From contig CANRED010000015.1 of the NCBI GenBank assembly GCA_947629555.1, forward strand, positions 1-35,777: a stretch of DNA of 35,777 nt. Reading direction: 5' to 3'. A program made the translations under genes and the position numbers. A model generated the notes under the pieces. That model had not been told where the DNA came from. It made no database searches and was given only the letters and a program-made list of their open reading frames with translations. Positions within the stretch are counted from its first letter, which is position 1, and each line of letters starts with the position of its first letter. The DNA is from an uncultured Clostridia bacterium. GTDB lineage: Bacteria > Bacillota > Clostridia > TANB77 > CAG-508. Shown here piece after piece: positions 8,322 through 15,535 of the stretch.

Positions 8322-9266
8322 TTATAACAATTTCGTATGTTCAGAAATTGCAGAATTAAGTTCATCTCTCATACGAATTGCTTCTGCACGAGTTGCTTTA
8401 GCAAAATCGGCCTCTTCAAAAGTATCTTTCCAATTATCAGATTTATAAGCACACATTAAACTTCTTGAAGCATTAACAATTCCGCCTAATCCGTTTTTAT
8501 CAAAACCTAAGGCAATATCTTCGGCTTTTCCACCTTGAGCACCATAACCCGGAATTAAGAAATATGCGTTTGGCATTATTTTTCTTAATATTTCTATTTG
8601 AATAGGATAAGTTGCTCCAACAACTGCAGAAACAGAGCTAAATCCATGTTCTCCAACTAATTCTTCTCCCCATGAATTAACAAGTTCAGCAACTTTTTCA
8701 TATATAGCTTTTCCGTCTTCTGTTTTCAAATCTTGTAATTCAACAGAAGATTTATTAGAAGTTTTTACTAATACAAATGTACCCTTATTGTATTTTTTAC
8801 AGTCTTCAATAAAAGGTTTAACACTATCTATTCCTAAATATGGGTTAAGAGTAACAAAGTCAACATCGTATATTGAATATGCTTCGTCTCCTATTGGTGT
8901 TTTACCTAAAAATGCATTTGAATATCCAGCTGCTGTAGTTCCAATATCTCCTCTTTTAATATCTGCAATAACCATCATTCCTTTAGATTTTGCATAATTA
9001 CAAGTTTTTTGAAATACTTCTAATCCTTTAATACCAAACATTTCATAAAAAGCAATTTGAGGTTTTACTGCTGGGATAATATCATAAACAGCATCAATTA
9101 AACTTTTATTAAATTCTAAAATAGCATCACAAGCACCATCTAAATCTGCAGAATACTTACTTCTTATACATTCAGGTAGCATGTCATATCTTGGATCTAA
9201 CCCCATAACTGTTGGGTTGTTTGTTTCTTTAATTTTTTCAATTAATAAATCAATAGCATTTTTCAT
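8322..9266 (-). CDS. pyrF: Orotidine-5'-phosphate decarboxylase (type 2 subfamily)
   Basis: The enzyme decarboxylates OMP to UMP, the last step of de novo UMP synthesis. The 314-aa length and sequence fit the longer PyrF2 subfamily. It has TVMGLDPRYDMLPE at the N-terminus, the active-site block VIADIKRGDIGTTAAGYS (lysine and aspartates), and the phosphate-loop region FLIPGYGAQGGKAEDI followed by GIVNASRSLMCAY. The start follows an AAGGATGATTTTAAA region. It lies in the pyr operon, separated from pyrC by element R2 and from pyrK by element R3. Confidence 0.95.
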   Translation of the reverse strand: MKNAIDLLIEKIKETNNPTVMGLDPRYDMLPECIRSKYSADLDGACDAILEFNKSLIDAVYDIIPAVKPQIAFYEMFGIKGLEVFQKTCNYAKSKGMMVIADIKRGDIGTTAAGYSNAFLGKTPIGDEAYSIYDVDFVTLNPYLGIDSVKPFIEDCKKYNKGTFVLVKTSNKSSVELQDLKTEDGKAIYEKVAELVNSWGEELVGEHGFSSVSAVVGATYPIQIEILRKIMPNAYFLIPGYGAQGGKAEDIALGFDKNGLGGIVNASRSLMCAYKSDNWKDTFEEADFAKATRAEAIRMRDELNSAISEHTKLL

Positions 9267-9314
9267 TTTAAAATCATCCTTTCAAATTTTTTTTATTTGT
9301 AAAATAACTTTCTA

Positions 9315-9460
9315 GGATAATCATATATATAATTTTTAAATGAACGAATGTGGGGACCGACAAATTACAGACTGTTGAAGAAATTACGAAAGTAAATTTC
9401 GGCATACAGGCTGTTATGCAGCCCCGGAGTGAATTTAAAAATTATATATATGAATTATCC
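9315..9460. repeat. Dispersed element R2, copy B
   Basis: The core at about 9341-9433 (GAACGAATGTGGGGACCGAC to CGGAGTGAA) is the inverted counterpart of copy A at 1797-1889. The flanks at 9315-9340 (GGATAATCATATATATAATT) and 9434-9460 pair with each other, with one extra A, and are unlike the flanks of copy A. It lies between pyrC and pyrF. Confidence 0.8.
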
Positions 9461-9468
9461 ATAATATT

Positions 9469-10740
9469 TTATCTTTTATAAACCACATTTCCGCTTACAA
9501 TTGTATATGCAACTTGTCCTTTTAATTTTTTACCAATAAATGGTGTGTTTTTAGATTTTGAAACAATACTTTCTTTTTCATAAACATATTCTATATTAGG
9601 ATCAAAAATAGTAATATCAGCAATAGCACCTTCCTTTATTACACCTCTGTCTATTTCCAGTATTTTGGCAGGGGAGTAAGAAGTAAGCCTTACCATATCT
9701 AAATAAGAAATATATCCTGGGTCAACTAAATTTGTAATAGTAGCTGCAAGAGCTGTTTCAAATCCAATGATACCATTTGGAGCTTTTGATAATTCACAAT
9801 TTTTTTCTTCTTCGGAGTGTGGGGCATGGTCTGTAATTATTGCATCTATAGTACCATCTTTTAAACCTTTTATTATTGCTTGTCTATCAGTTTCCGTTCT
9901 AAGTGGAGGATTCATTTTTGCATTCGTTCCAGAAACTAAAACCTCATCTTGTGTGAAACTATAATAGTGTGGGCAAGTTTCACATGTTACATTAACTCCA
10001 CGATTTTTTGCATCTCTAATCATATTAACAGAAGTTTTTGTACTTATATGGCATATATGAGAATGTACATGATTTGTTTCTGCAATAACAATTTCACGTG
10101 CTGCCATAATTTCTTCAGCTTCTGGTAAAACTCCTTCAACATTTAATTTCTCTGCAATAGGTCCAGCATTAATAGCACCAGCTGCAACAGATTTTTCTTC
10201 ACAATGAGATGCAACATAAGTTCCAAGGTTAGTTGCCTTAATAATAGCTTCTCTCATAATTCTAGAGTTGGAAACAGGTATTCCATCATCAGAAAAAGCA
10301 ATAGCACCAGCCTTTTTTAATTCTTCAAAATCAACTAGTTCTTCTCCTTTTTCTCCTTTTGTAACACTAGCATAAGGAAGCACATTACACTTTGCAACTT
10401 CTTTTGCTTTTTGAATTATTTTTTGCAAAACAATAGCGCTATCAGGGGTAGGATTTGTATTTGGCATAGGACAAATAGTAGTAAAACCACCCTTAACAGC
10501 ACTATTGCTACCGGTTTCTATAGTTTCTTTGTATTCAAAGCCAGGTTCTCTTAAATGACAATGAATATCAATCATACCTGGAATAATTGATAAACCTTCG
10601 CAATTAATAATATTATCAACAGAATCATCAATATCTTCTGCTATTTTTGCGATTTTGTCATTTTCAATTAAGATGTCAGTTTTCTTTTGAGTATTTGTTG
10701 CATAATCAATTAAAAAACCATTTTTAAGCAATAATTTCAC
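9469..10740 (-). CDS. pyrC: Dihydroorotase
   Basis: The enzyme cyclises N-carbamoyl-aspartate to dihydroorotate. The 423-aa protein is a zinc amidohydrolase of the class I type. It has H60-C-H62 in IDIHCHLREPGFEYKET, GGFTTICPMPNTNP, the metal histidines in ASHCEEKSV and HICHIST, and the catalytic aspartate in TDHAPHSEEEK. The start follows AAGGAGGAATTTTTG. It is the first gene of the pyrC-pyrF-pyrK-pyrD-mscL run. No pyrB or carA/carB is in the window. Confidence 0.96.
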   Translation of the reverse strand: MKLLLKNGFLIDYATNTQKKTDILIENDKIAKIAEDIDDSVDNIINCEGLSIIPGMIDIHCHLREPGFEYKETIETGSNSAVKGGFTTICPMPNTNPTPDSAIVLQKIIQKAKEVAKCNVLPYASVTKGEKGEELVDFEELKKAGAIAFSDDGIPVSNSRIMREAIIKATNLGTYVASHCEEKSVAAGAINAGPIAEKLNVEGVLPEAEEIMAAREIVIAETNHVHSHICHISTKTSVNMIRDAKNRGVNVTCETCPHYYSFTQDEVLVSGTNAKMNPPLRTETDRQAIIKGLKDGTIDAIITDHAPHSEEEKNCELSKAPNGIIGFETALAATITNLVDPGYISYLDMVRLTSYSPAKILEIDRGVIKEGAIADITIFDPNIEYVYEKESIVSKSKNTPFIGKKLKGQVAYTIVSGNVVYKR

Positions 10741-10770
10741 AAAAATTCCTCCTTAAAATAATTTTAGACA

Positions 10771-10799
10771 ATTTTATCATTATTTGTATAAAAAGTAAA
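10771..10799 (-). promoter_or_regulatory. Promoter of the pyr operon
   Basis: On the minus strand the -35 TTTACT (10794-10799) and the -10 TAAAAT (10771-10776, preceded by TGA) are 17 nt apart. The leader to pyrC is only about 25 nt, so I see no room for a PyrR-type attenuator in this gap. Confidence 0.55.
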
Positions 10800-10816
10800 T
10801 AAAATGTTGATATTTT
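10791..10816. promoter_or_regulatory. 26-bp box shared with the PRTase-like gene (pyr box, copy 1)
   Basis: The 26-bp sequence, with core GTAAATAAAATGTTGATA, is repeated exactly at 11808-11833. Here it overlaps the -35 of the minus-strand pyrC promoter and a possible plus-strand -35 (TTGATA 10807-10812, with TAAATT 17 nt on). It is a candidate operator for co-regulated pyrimidine genes. Confidence 0.5.
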
Positions 10817-10877
10817 ATAATTAATAATTTAAATTATTAATTTATATAAATATCTAAAGTATCAAAGTTTCAAGAAA

Positions 10878-10907
10878 TTGACATTTACATAAAAAAGATG
10901 ATAAAAT
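10878..10907 (+). promoter_or_regulatory. Promoter upstream of the tyrosine phosphatase
   Basis: TTGACA (10878-10883) and TAAAAT (10902-10907) are 18 nt apart. The 302-base gap at 10741-11042 holds this promoter, the pyrC promoter, the shared box and a possible 28-codon ORF. Confidence 0.5.
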
Positions 10908-10956
10908 ATTAACATTACATAATCTACATTTTCTCTTGGAAAATGAAAATATTTCT

Positions 10957-11043
10957 ATGAAATTGAATTATTATAGAATGCAAAATGAATTTGATACACC
11001 ATTATTAGAAACAACTACTTATGAAGAAAGAAGTGATATTTAA
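10957..11043 (+). CDS. Possible small ORF coupled to the phosphatase gene
   Basis: The 28-codon frame reads MKLNYYRMQNEFDTPLLETT then TYEERSDI. Its stop overlaps the phosphatase start as TAATG, a layout typical of translational coupling. I recognise no family, and the ribosome site is weak. Without start-codon limits the frame is also open upstream towards the promoter, so it could instead be the remnant of a longer gene. Confidence 0.3.
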   Translation: MKLNYYRMQNEFDTPLLETTTYEERSDI

Positions 11044-11723
11044 TGAAAAGATATCTTGAAAATTCAGTAGAGAATATGAGAGATATTGGTGGATACACAA
11101 GTGGAAAATTAGCTATAAAAAATGATAGAATAATTAGAAGTAATCTACCATCAAATTTAAGCTTAAAAGATATAAATTATTTGAGTGATTTAGGAATATC
11201 ATCAGTTATAGATTTAAGATCTGCAGAAGAAGTGAGAATAAAACCATCTGTATTTGAAAACGATGAAAGATTTAAAATATATCATATTGAAATAGAAGGT
11301 GGGAGAGACATACCTAAATTATGTGAAGACGTTGCCAAATCATATATGAAAATGTTGGATGATACAGAGAATATAAAAAATATATTTAAAGTGCTTCAAG
11401 AAAATGATAGAGTATTGTATTTTTGCAATGCAGGGAAAGATAGAACTGGAGTTGTTACAGCACTTATTTTGAAAGCATTAGGAGTAAAAAATAAAGATAT
11501 TAGTAATGACTATGTTTTAACAAAAAAGTTTATGCACAAAAATTTAGAAAATTATGCTAATTTCAATAAAAATGTATTAAATGTAATAACTCCAAAGAAA
11601 AAGTATATGAACGATTTTTGGAAATCTTTTAGGGAAAAATATGGAACTATTCAAAATTATTTGAATTTAATAGGTATAACTAATAGTGAAATAAAGAAGA
11701 TGCAGGAAAAATTTTTAGAATAA
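11043..11723 (+). CDS. Tyrosine/serine protein phosphatase (dual-specificity-like)
   Basis: The 226-aa protein belongs to the Y_phosphatase3-like family of cysteine-dependent phosphatases. Visible blocks are the N-terminal NMRDIGGYTSG with RSNLPSNLS, the general-acid region SSVIDLRSAEEV, and the P-loop C128-N-A-G-K-D-R134-T-G. The cysteine and arginine of the CX5R signature are both present. The start overlaps the stop of a small upstream ORF (TAATG). The substrate is unknown. There is no signal peptide, so it is probably cytoplasmic. Confidence 0.88.
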   Translation: MKRYLENSVENMRDIGGYTSGKLAIKNDRIIRSNLPSNLSLKDINYLSDLGISSVIDLRSAEEVRIKPSVFENDERFKIYHIEIEGGRDIPKLCEDVAKSYMKMLDDTENIKNIFKVLQENDRVLYFCNAGKDRTGVVTALILKALGVKNKDISNDYVLTKKFMHKNLENYANFNKNVLNVITPKKKYMNDFWKSFREKYGTIQNYLNLIGITNSEIKKMQEKFLE

Positions 11724-11807
11724 TTGTAATTATTTTAGAATAGGCAATGAAAAATTTTCGTTGTCTATTTTTGTTAGAATTTTATTTTTAATGAAAAATT
11801 ATCTATC

Positions 11808-11833
11808 AAAAGTAAATAAAATGTTGATATTTT
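11808..11833. promoter_or_regulatory. 26-bp box shared with pyrC (pyr box, copy 2)
   Basis: This is an exact repeat of 10791-10816. Its TTGATA (11824-11829) can serve as the -35 of the promoter for the PRTase-like gene. Confidence 0.5.
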
Positions 11834-11852
11834 TTTACGGATATGATACATT
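11824..11852 (+). promoter_or_regulatory. Promoter of the orotate-PRTase-like gene
   Basis: TTGATA (11824-11829) and TACATT (11847-11852) are 17 nt apart. The resulting leader of about 255 nt contains element R3. The 391-base gap at 11724-12114 holds only this promoter, the box and R3. Confidence 0.45.
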
Positions 11853-11872
11853 AGGGAAAAGTAAATATAGTG

Positions 11873-12039
11873 ATTGGTAAATATATTATTAAAAATCGAA
11901 CACCCGCCTTCTGGTAGGCTTAACAGTAGATAGCCTAATTTTCGTAGCAATACATATTAACGGAACGACGAGGGCGTCGTTCCCTACAAATTTGACCGCG
12001 TTTAAGGGTGTGGCAGATTTTTAATAATATATTACCAAT
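11873..12039. repeat. Dispersed element R3, copy 2, inside a copy-specific palindrome
   Basis: The arms at 11873-11897 (ATTGGTAAATATATTATTAA...) and 12016-12039 are reverse complements apart from one T. Inside are ACACCC/GGGTGT, the block shared with 8235-8293, and the REP-like palindrome at 11959-11988. The innermost arm sequence AATATATTATT also occurs in the arms of R1. Confidence 0.75.
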
Positions 12040-12114
12040 TGAATACTATATTTATTATTTAATAATTGCCATAGGTCAAACATTGTTTGTCCGTAAATTA
12101 AGGAGGAAAATATA

Positions 12115-12963
12115 ATGAGTGAAGTAACATCTTATTTATTTGAAACAAAAGCATTAAAAATCTGCCCAGAAAATAAACCATTTTGGTACACATCTGGAAA
12201 AATAGGACCATATTTTATAAACACACACTTTATATATGGAAGTGAACAAGAAGCAAATGAATTACTAAAATTTATTGATGAAGAAAAAGAAAACAAACAA
12301 GAAATGCCTAAAAAGGTTTATGAAAAAACAGCAGAACAATATAGAACAAGCAAAATATACAAAACTGTTATAGATGAAATGAAGAAAAAAATAGAAGAAA
12401 ATATAAACGTAGATGAAATAGATTTTGTATCTGGTGGAGAAAGAAGAGATTGGTTTTTCTCTTACGCAATAGCAGATTTGCTAGGAAAACCACATATAAC
12501 GATTTTTAAAGATTTATCAACAGTAGTAACAGATAGTAAAGGTAATAATATAAATGCAGATTTAACAAATAAAAAAGTATTACATGTTGCAGATTTAATA
12601 ACAGAAGCATCTAGCTATTTAAGAGCATGGATACCTGCAATAAAACAAATCGGCGCAACTATTGTATGGAGTATGGCAGTTGTAGATAGAATGCAAGGTG
12701 GAAAAGATAAATTAGCAGCAGAAAATATAAAATCTTATGAAATATTAAGAGTAGATAATGAGCTATTTAAAGAAGCTTTAAACTTAGGGGTAATCAATAA
12801 AGAGCAATTAGAAATGTTAGAAAAATTTAAAAGTGATCCAGATGGAACAATGAGAGCATTTTTAATTGCACATCCAGAGTTTTTAGAAAATGCATTAAAA
12901 GCAGATGAAAAAACAGCAGCAAGAGCAAAACTTTGTGTAGATGGAAATTTATATAACTTATAA
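12115..12963 (+). CDS. Orotate phosphoribosyltransferase-like protein
   Basis: The 282-aa protein resembles clostridial proteins annotated as orotate phosphoribosyltransferase. Features are the N-terminal YTSGKIGPYFINTHFIYGSE, then FVSGGERRDWFFSYAIADLL, then KVLHVADLITEASSYLRAW where the PRPP loop should be. A classical PyrE is about 200 aa with a VDDVITTG-type loop. Here the acidic pair and the TG are not conserved, so catalysis as PyrE is plausible but unproven. Two things argue for a pyrimidine role: the pyr operon lacks pyrE, and this gene shares an exact 26-bp promoter box with pyrC. The start follows AAGGAGGAAAATATA. Confidence 0.7.
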   Translation: MSEVTSYLFETKALKICPENKPFWYTSGKIGPYFINTHFIYGSEQEANELLKFIDEEKENKQEMPKKVYEKTAEQYRTSKIYKTVIDEMKKKIEENINVDEIDFVSGGERRDWFFSYAIADLLGKPHITIFKDLSTVVTDSKGNNINADLTNKKVLHVADLITEASSYLRAWIPAIKQIGATIVWSMAVVDRMQGGKDKLAAENIKSYEILRVDNELFKEALNLGVINKEQLEMLEKFKSDPDGTMRAFLIAHPEFLENALKADEKTAARAKLCVDGNLYNL

Positions 12964-12971
12964 ACTATTAA

Positions 12972-13019
12972 ATTAATAAGCAGATTAGGCAGACCATTAA
13001 AGTCTGCTTATTTTTTTTA
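12972..13019 (+). terminator. Intrinsic terminator of the PRTase-like gene
   Basis: AATAAGCAGA pairs with TCTGCTTATT (an alternative is GCAGAC/GTCTGC), followed by eight T's. Confidence 0.8.
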
Positions 13020-13052
13020 AAATAAATCCGACACAAAGATTTATTATGTAAA

Positions 13053-13081
13053 TTGACAAAAGTAAACAAGGGATATATAAT
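13053..13081 (+). promoter_or_regulatory. Consensus promoter of tsaC
   Basis: TTGACA (13053-13058), 17 nt, then TATAAT (13076-13081) is a perfect consensus. Transcription would begin near 13088, which limits the tsaC start codon to the region after that. Confidence 0.8.
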
Positions 13082-13117
13082 AAAACTATTGTATATTATG
13101 TAAAAGAGGGTGATATT

Positions 13118-14155
13118 ATTACTAAATACTTTAACTGGGTAAAAAGAATTAATACAGAAGAATTAAAACAATGTGCTGAAATTATTAATAATGATGGTAT
13201 AATAATATTTCCCACAGAAACGGTATATGGCATTGCAGCAAACGCTCTTAGTGAAAAGGCAGTAAAAAAAATATATATAGCAAAAGGAAGACCGGGAGAC
13301 AATCCACTTATAGTGCACATATCAAATAAAGAACAAATAAATGATATATGTGTAATAGAAAATGAAATAGAACAAAAATTAATAGATAAATTTATGCCAG
13401 GACCATTTACTTTAATACTAAAAAAGAAACCAGTAATTCCAGATATTGTGTCTGCTTCACTAAATACAGTTGGAATAAGAATGCCAAGTAATGTAATTGC
13501 AAATGAATTTATAAAAGAATGTGGAGTTCCAATTGCTGCACCTAGTGCAAATATCTCAGGCAAGCCAAGTGGAACTATTATAGAGGATATAAGAACTGAA
13601 CTAGATGGAAAAGTAGATGCAATAATAGATGGAGGCATGGTAGACATTGGTTTAGAATCTACAGTTGTTAAAGTTATAGATGGAGTACCAGAAATATTAA
13701 GACCAGGTAAAATAACTAAAGAGGATATAATAGAGGCTATAGGTATAGCAAAGGTAAACAATAAAGTATTACAAAAAGTAGAGAAAAATGAAAAGGTTGA
13801 AAGCCCAGGAATGAAGTATAGACACTATGCACCAAACACTAAATGTATGCTTATAGATATATTAAATGATGAACAACAGATTAATAAAATAAATGAAATT
13901 ATAAGTCAAAATAATAATGCATGTGTAATCGGGTTTAGTGAGCACAGAAATAAAATAAAATGTAATAATTATATCGAAATATCTAGTAAAAACAATTTAG
14001 AGGAGTATTCTAAAAAAATATACACTGAATTAAGAAAAGTTGATAAGCTAAATGTATCATTAGTAATAATAGAAGGAGTTCCTAAAACTGGAATAGGGCT
14101 TGCTATAATGAATAGATTAATTAGAACATGTGCTTATAATATTATTACAGAATAA
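13118..14155 (+). CDS. tsaC: L-threonylcarbamoyladenylate synthase (Sua5/YwlC type), AUU start
   Basis: The enzyme makes threonylcarbamoyl-AMP for t6A modification of tRNAs that read ANN codons. The frame is open from 13052. The TsaC blocks FPTETVYGIAANALS, KGRPGDNPLIVHI and APSANISGKPSGT are followed by a C-terminal Sua5 domain, 345 aa in all, the long form. There is no ATG, GTG or TTG between the promoter and the FPTETVYG block. The best start is ATT at 13118, 3 nt after GAGGGTGAT, the same spacing as in the 15536 gene. A GTG at 13313 would remove the active-site N-terminus and is rejected. Function is sure; the AUU start is inferred. Confidence 0.9.
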   Translation: MTKYFNWVKRINTEELKQCAEIINNDGIIIFPTETVYGIAANALSEKAVKKIYIAKGRPGDNPLIVHISNKEQINDICVIENEIEQKLIDKFMPGPFTLILKKKPVIPDIVSASLNTVGIRMPSNVIANEFIKECGVPIAAPSANISGKPSGTIIEDIRTELDGKVDAIIDGGMVDIGLESTVVKVIDGVPEILRPGKITKEDIIEAIGIAKVNNKVLQKVEKNEKVESPGMKYRHYAPNTKCMLIDILNDEQQINKINEIISQNNNACVIGFSEHRNKIKCNNYIEISSKNNLEEYSKKIYTELRKVDKLNVSLVIIEGVPKTGIGLAIMNRLIRTCAYNIITE

Positions 14156-14169
14156 TAGAATAAAATGAA

Positions 14170-14207
14170 TAAACCAGCAAACTTGTAGGCTTGCTGGTTT
14201 ATTTTTT
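14170..14207 (+). terminator. Intrinsic terminator of tsaC
   Basis: TAAACCAGCAA (14170-14180) pairs with TTGCTGGTTTA (14191-14201), followed by T's. Confidence 0.85.
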
Positions 14208-14451
14208 AACTGTTTGAATTTGGATTACGAGTAGTGGGAAGTCTGTCTACCCGACCACTTTTTTTGCCAAAATCAATGGGATTTTTAATATCCAGAGTAT
14301 CGACTGAATCGTCTTTTTCTGGATCATATCCCTCATGATAGGGATTTACCCCACCATGGTAAAGAGGTTCACCCCTGTCGTTCCTGCCCAATTTTAAGTC
14401 ATTGGATAAAGAAACGTTAGGGGATTTTGAATACTTGCTGTCCGGTTTCAT
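14206..14451 (-). CDS. Small unknown protein with foreign codon usage
   Basis: The 81-aa polar protein starts MKPDSKYSKSPNVSLSNDLK and ends TTRNPNSNS. I recognise no family. It has a good site (AAGGAGGCATTAGCTAT) before the ATG. It uses CCC, GGG, CTG, GTC, AGG and CGT freely, unlike its neighbours, which suggests recent transfer. It holds a CGG read in frame (14244-14242) 14 codons before the stop, the only such codon I found outside the five shift sites. If CGG caused a +1 shift here too, the next codons would be GGG then TAG and the protein would end at KKSGG. Expression is not shown. Confidence 0.5.
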   Translation of the reverse strand: MKPDSKYSKSPNVSLSNDLKLGRNDRGEPLYHGGVNPYHEGYDPEKDDSVDTLDIKNPIDFGKKSGRVDRLPTTRNPNSNS

Positions 14452-14587
14452 ATAGCTAATGCCTCCTTATAAATTTATAATAGTATTATAATATAATAAT
14501 TAAAAAATGTAAATAAATACTAGCAGTAACAAATTTTAATGTTTAAACACATAATAAATAGTAAATAATTATATAAGGTGATATATT

Positions 14588-15442
14588 ATGAAAATTGGAT
14601 TGGCATTAAGTGGAGGAGGAATAAGAGGAATTGCACACGCAGGAGCTTTAAAAGCCTTAGAAGAAAATAATATACAAATAGATGTAATTGGAGGAACAAG
14701 TTCTGGAAGTCTTATTGCATCATTATATGCTTTAGGTTACTCACCATATTATATATACATACTATTTAAAAGGTATGCAGCTGAAATAACGAAATTAAAT
14801 ACATCATTAATTGCAACAGGAGTAGGAAATTTCCTTTTTAATAAAAAAATGAGTATTAATGGATTAAACACTGGTGAAAGCTTAGAAGAAACCTATGACA
14901 AATTGGCATTAAAAAAAGGAATAACCAATATTAATCAAATAAAAATGCCTATTGTAATACCAACGGTCGATATTTCTAGTTCAAATAAATATGTTTTTGC
15001 ATCGAAACTTCCTAAAGGAGAAAATAGTGAACAATATATAACTGATATTAGTATAGGAAAATCTATAAGAGCAAGCTCTAGTTTTCCAATTGTATTTAGC
15101 CCTTGTGAATATAAAAATCATTTATTTATAGATGGAGGGGCGCTAGATAATACACCTGCATTAGAAGTGAAAAAACAAGGCGCAGACAAAGTTATATCAA
15201 TAATTTTTGATAGTGATACAGTAACTACAGAAAGTAATATAATGGATATGGCAATGAAAGTTATAGACATAATGGGAAGTAAAATATCAGAAGACAGTTT
15301 AAAAGAAAGCGATTATATAGTAACAATTCCTTCAGATGGAACAGGGCTTTTAGAAACGTCAAAAATAGATTATTGTTACAAATCTGGCTATGATACAATT
15401 ATAAAGAATATTGATAAAATAAAAAATACATTAGAAAACTAA
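14588..15442 (+). CDS. Patatin-like phospholipase
   Basis: The 284-aa lipid acyl hydrolase has a Ser-Asp dyad. The oxyanion-hole motif GGGIRG lies at residues 9-14, the nucleophile elbow GTSSG at 36-40 (S38), and the catalytic aspartate D182 in FIDGGALDN. This is the bacterial RssA/YlbK-like small patatin form, without a signal peptide. The start follows AAGGTGATATATT. It is followed after 93 nt by an unknown gene on the same strand, with a CGGGCA/TGCCCG hairpin (15497-15520) between them. Confidence 0.92.
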   Translation: MKIGLALSGGGIRGIAHAGALKALEENNIQIDVIGGTSSGSLIASLYALGYSPYYIYILFKRYAAEITKLNTSLIATGVGNFLFNKKMSINGLNTGESLEETYDKLALKKGITNINQIKMPIVIPTVDISSSNKYVFASKLPKGENSEQYITDISIGKSIRASSSFPIVFSPCEYKNHLFIDGGALDNTPALEVKKQGADKVISIIFDSDTVTTESNIMDMAMKVIDIMGSKISEDSLKESDYIVTIPSDGTGLLETSKIDYCYKSGYDTIIKNIDKIKNTLEN

Positions 15443-15495
15443 GCATATTCATGATAGCACATAAATATAATTGTATAAATCAATTATATTATAAC

Positions 15496-15521
15496 CGGGC
15501 AAATCCAACTAAATGCCCGAA
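15496..15521 (+). promoter_or_regulatory. Hairpin just upstream of the 15536 gene
   Basis: CGGGCA and TGCCCG enclose a 12-nt loop just before the GAGGTG ribosome site. It has no T run, so it is more likely a leader structure or processing site than a terminator. Confidence 0.3.
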
Positions 15522-15535
15522 AATGAGGTGTTATC

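Noticed and set aside
13096..13761. 221-codon minus-strand ORF opposite tsaC
   Set aside because: It is antisense to a well-conserved gene, has no ribosome site and an unlikely composition.
13313..14155. tsaC starting at GTG 13313
   Set aside because: The upstream open frame encodes the conserved FPTETVYGIAANALS and KGRPGDNPL blocks, so the start must be near 13118.
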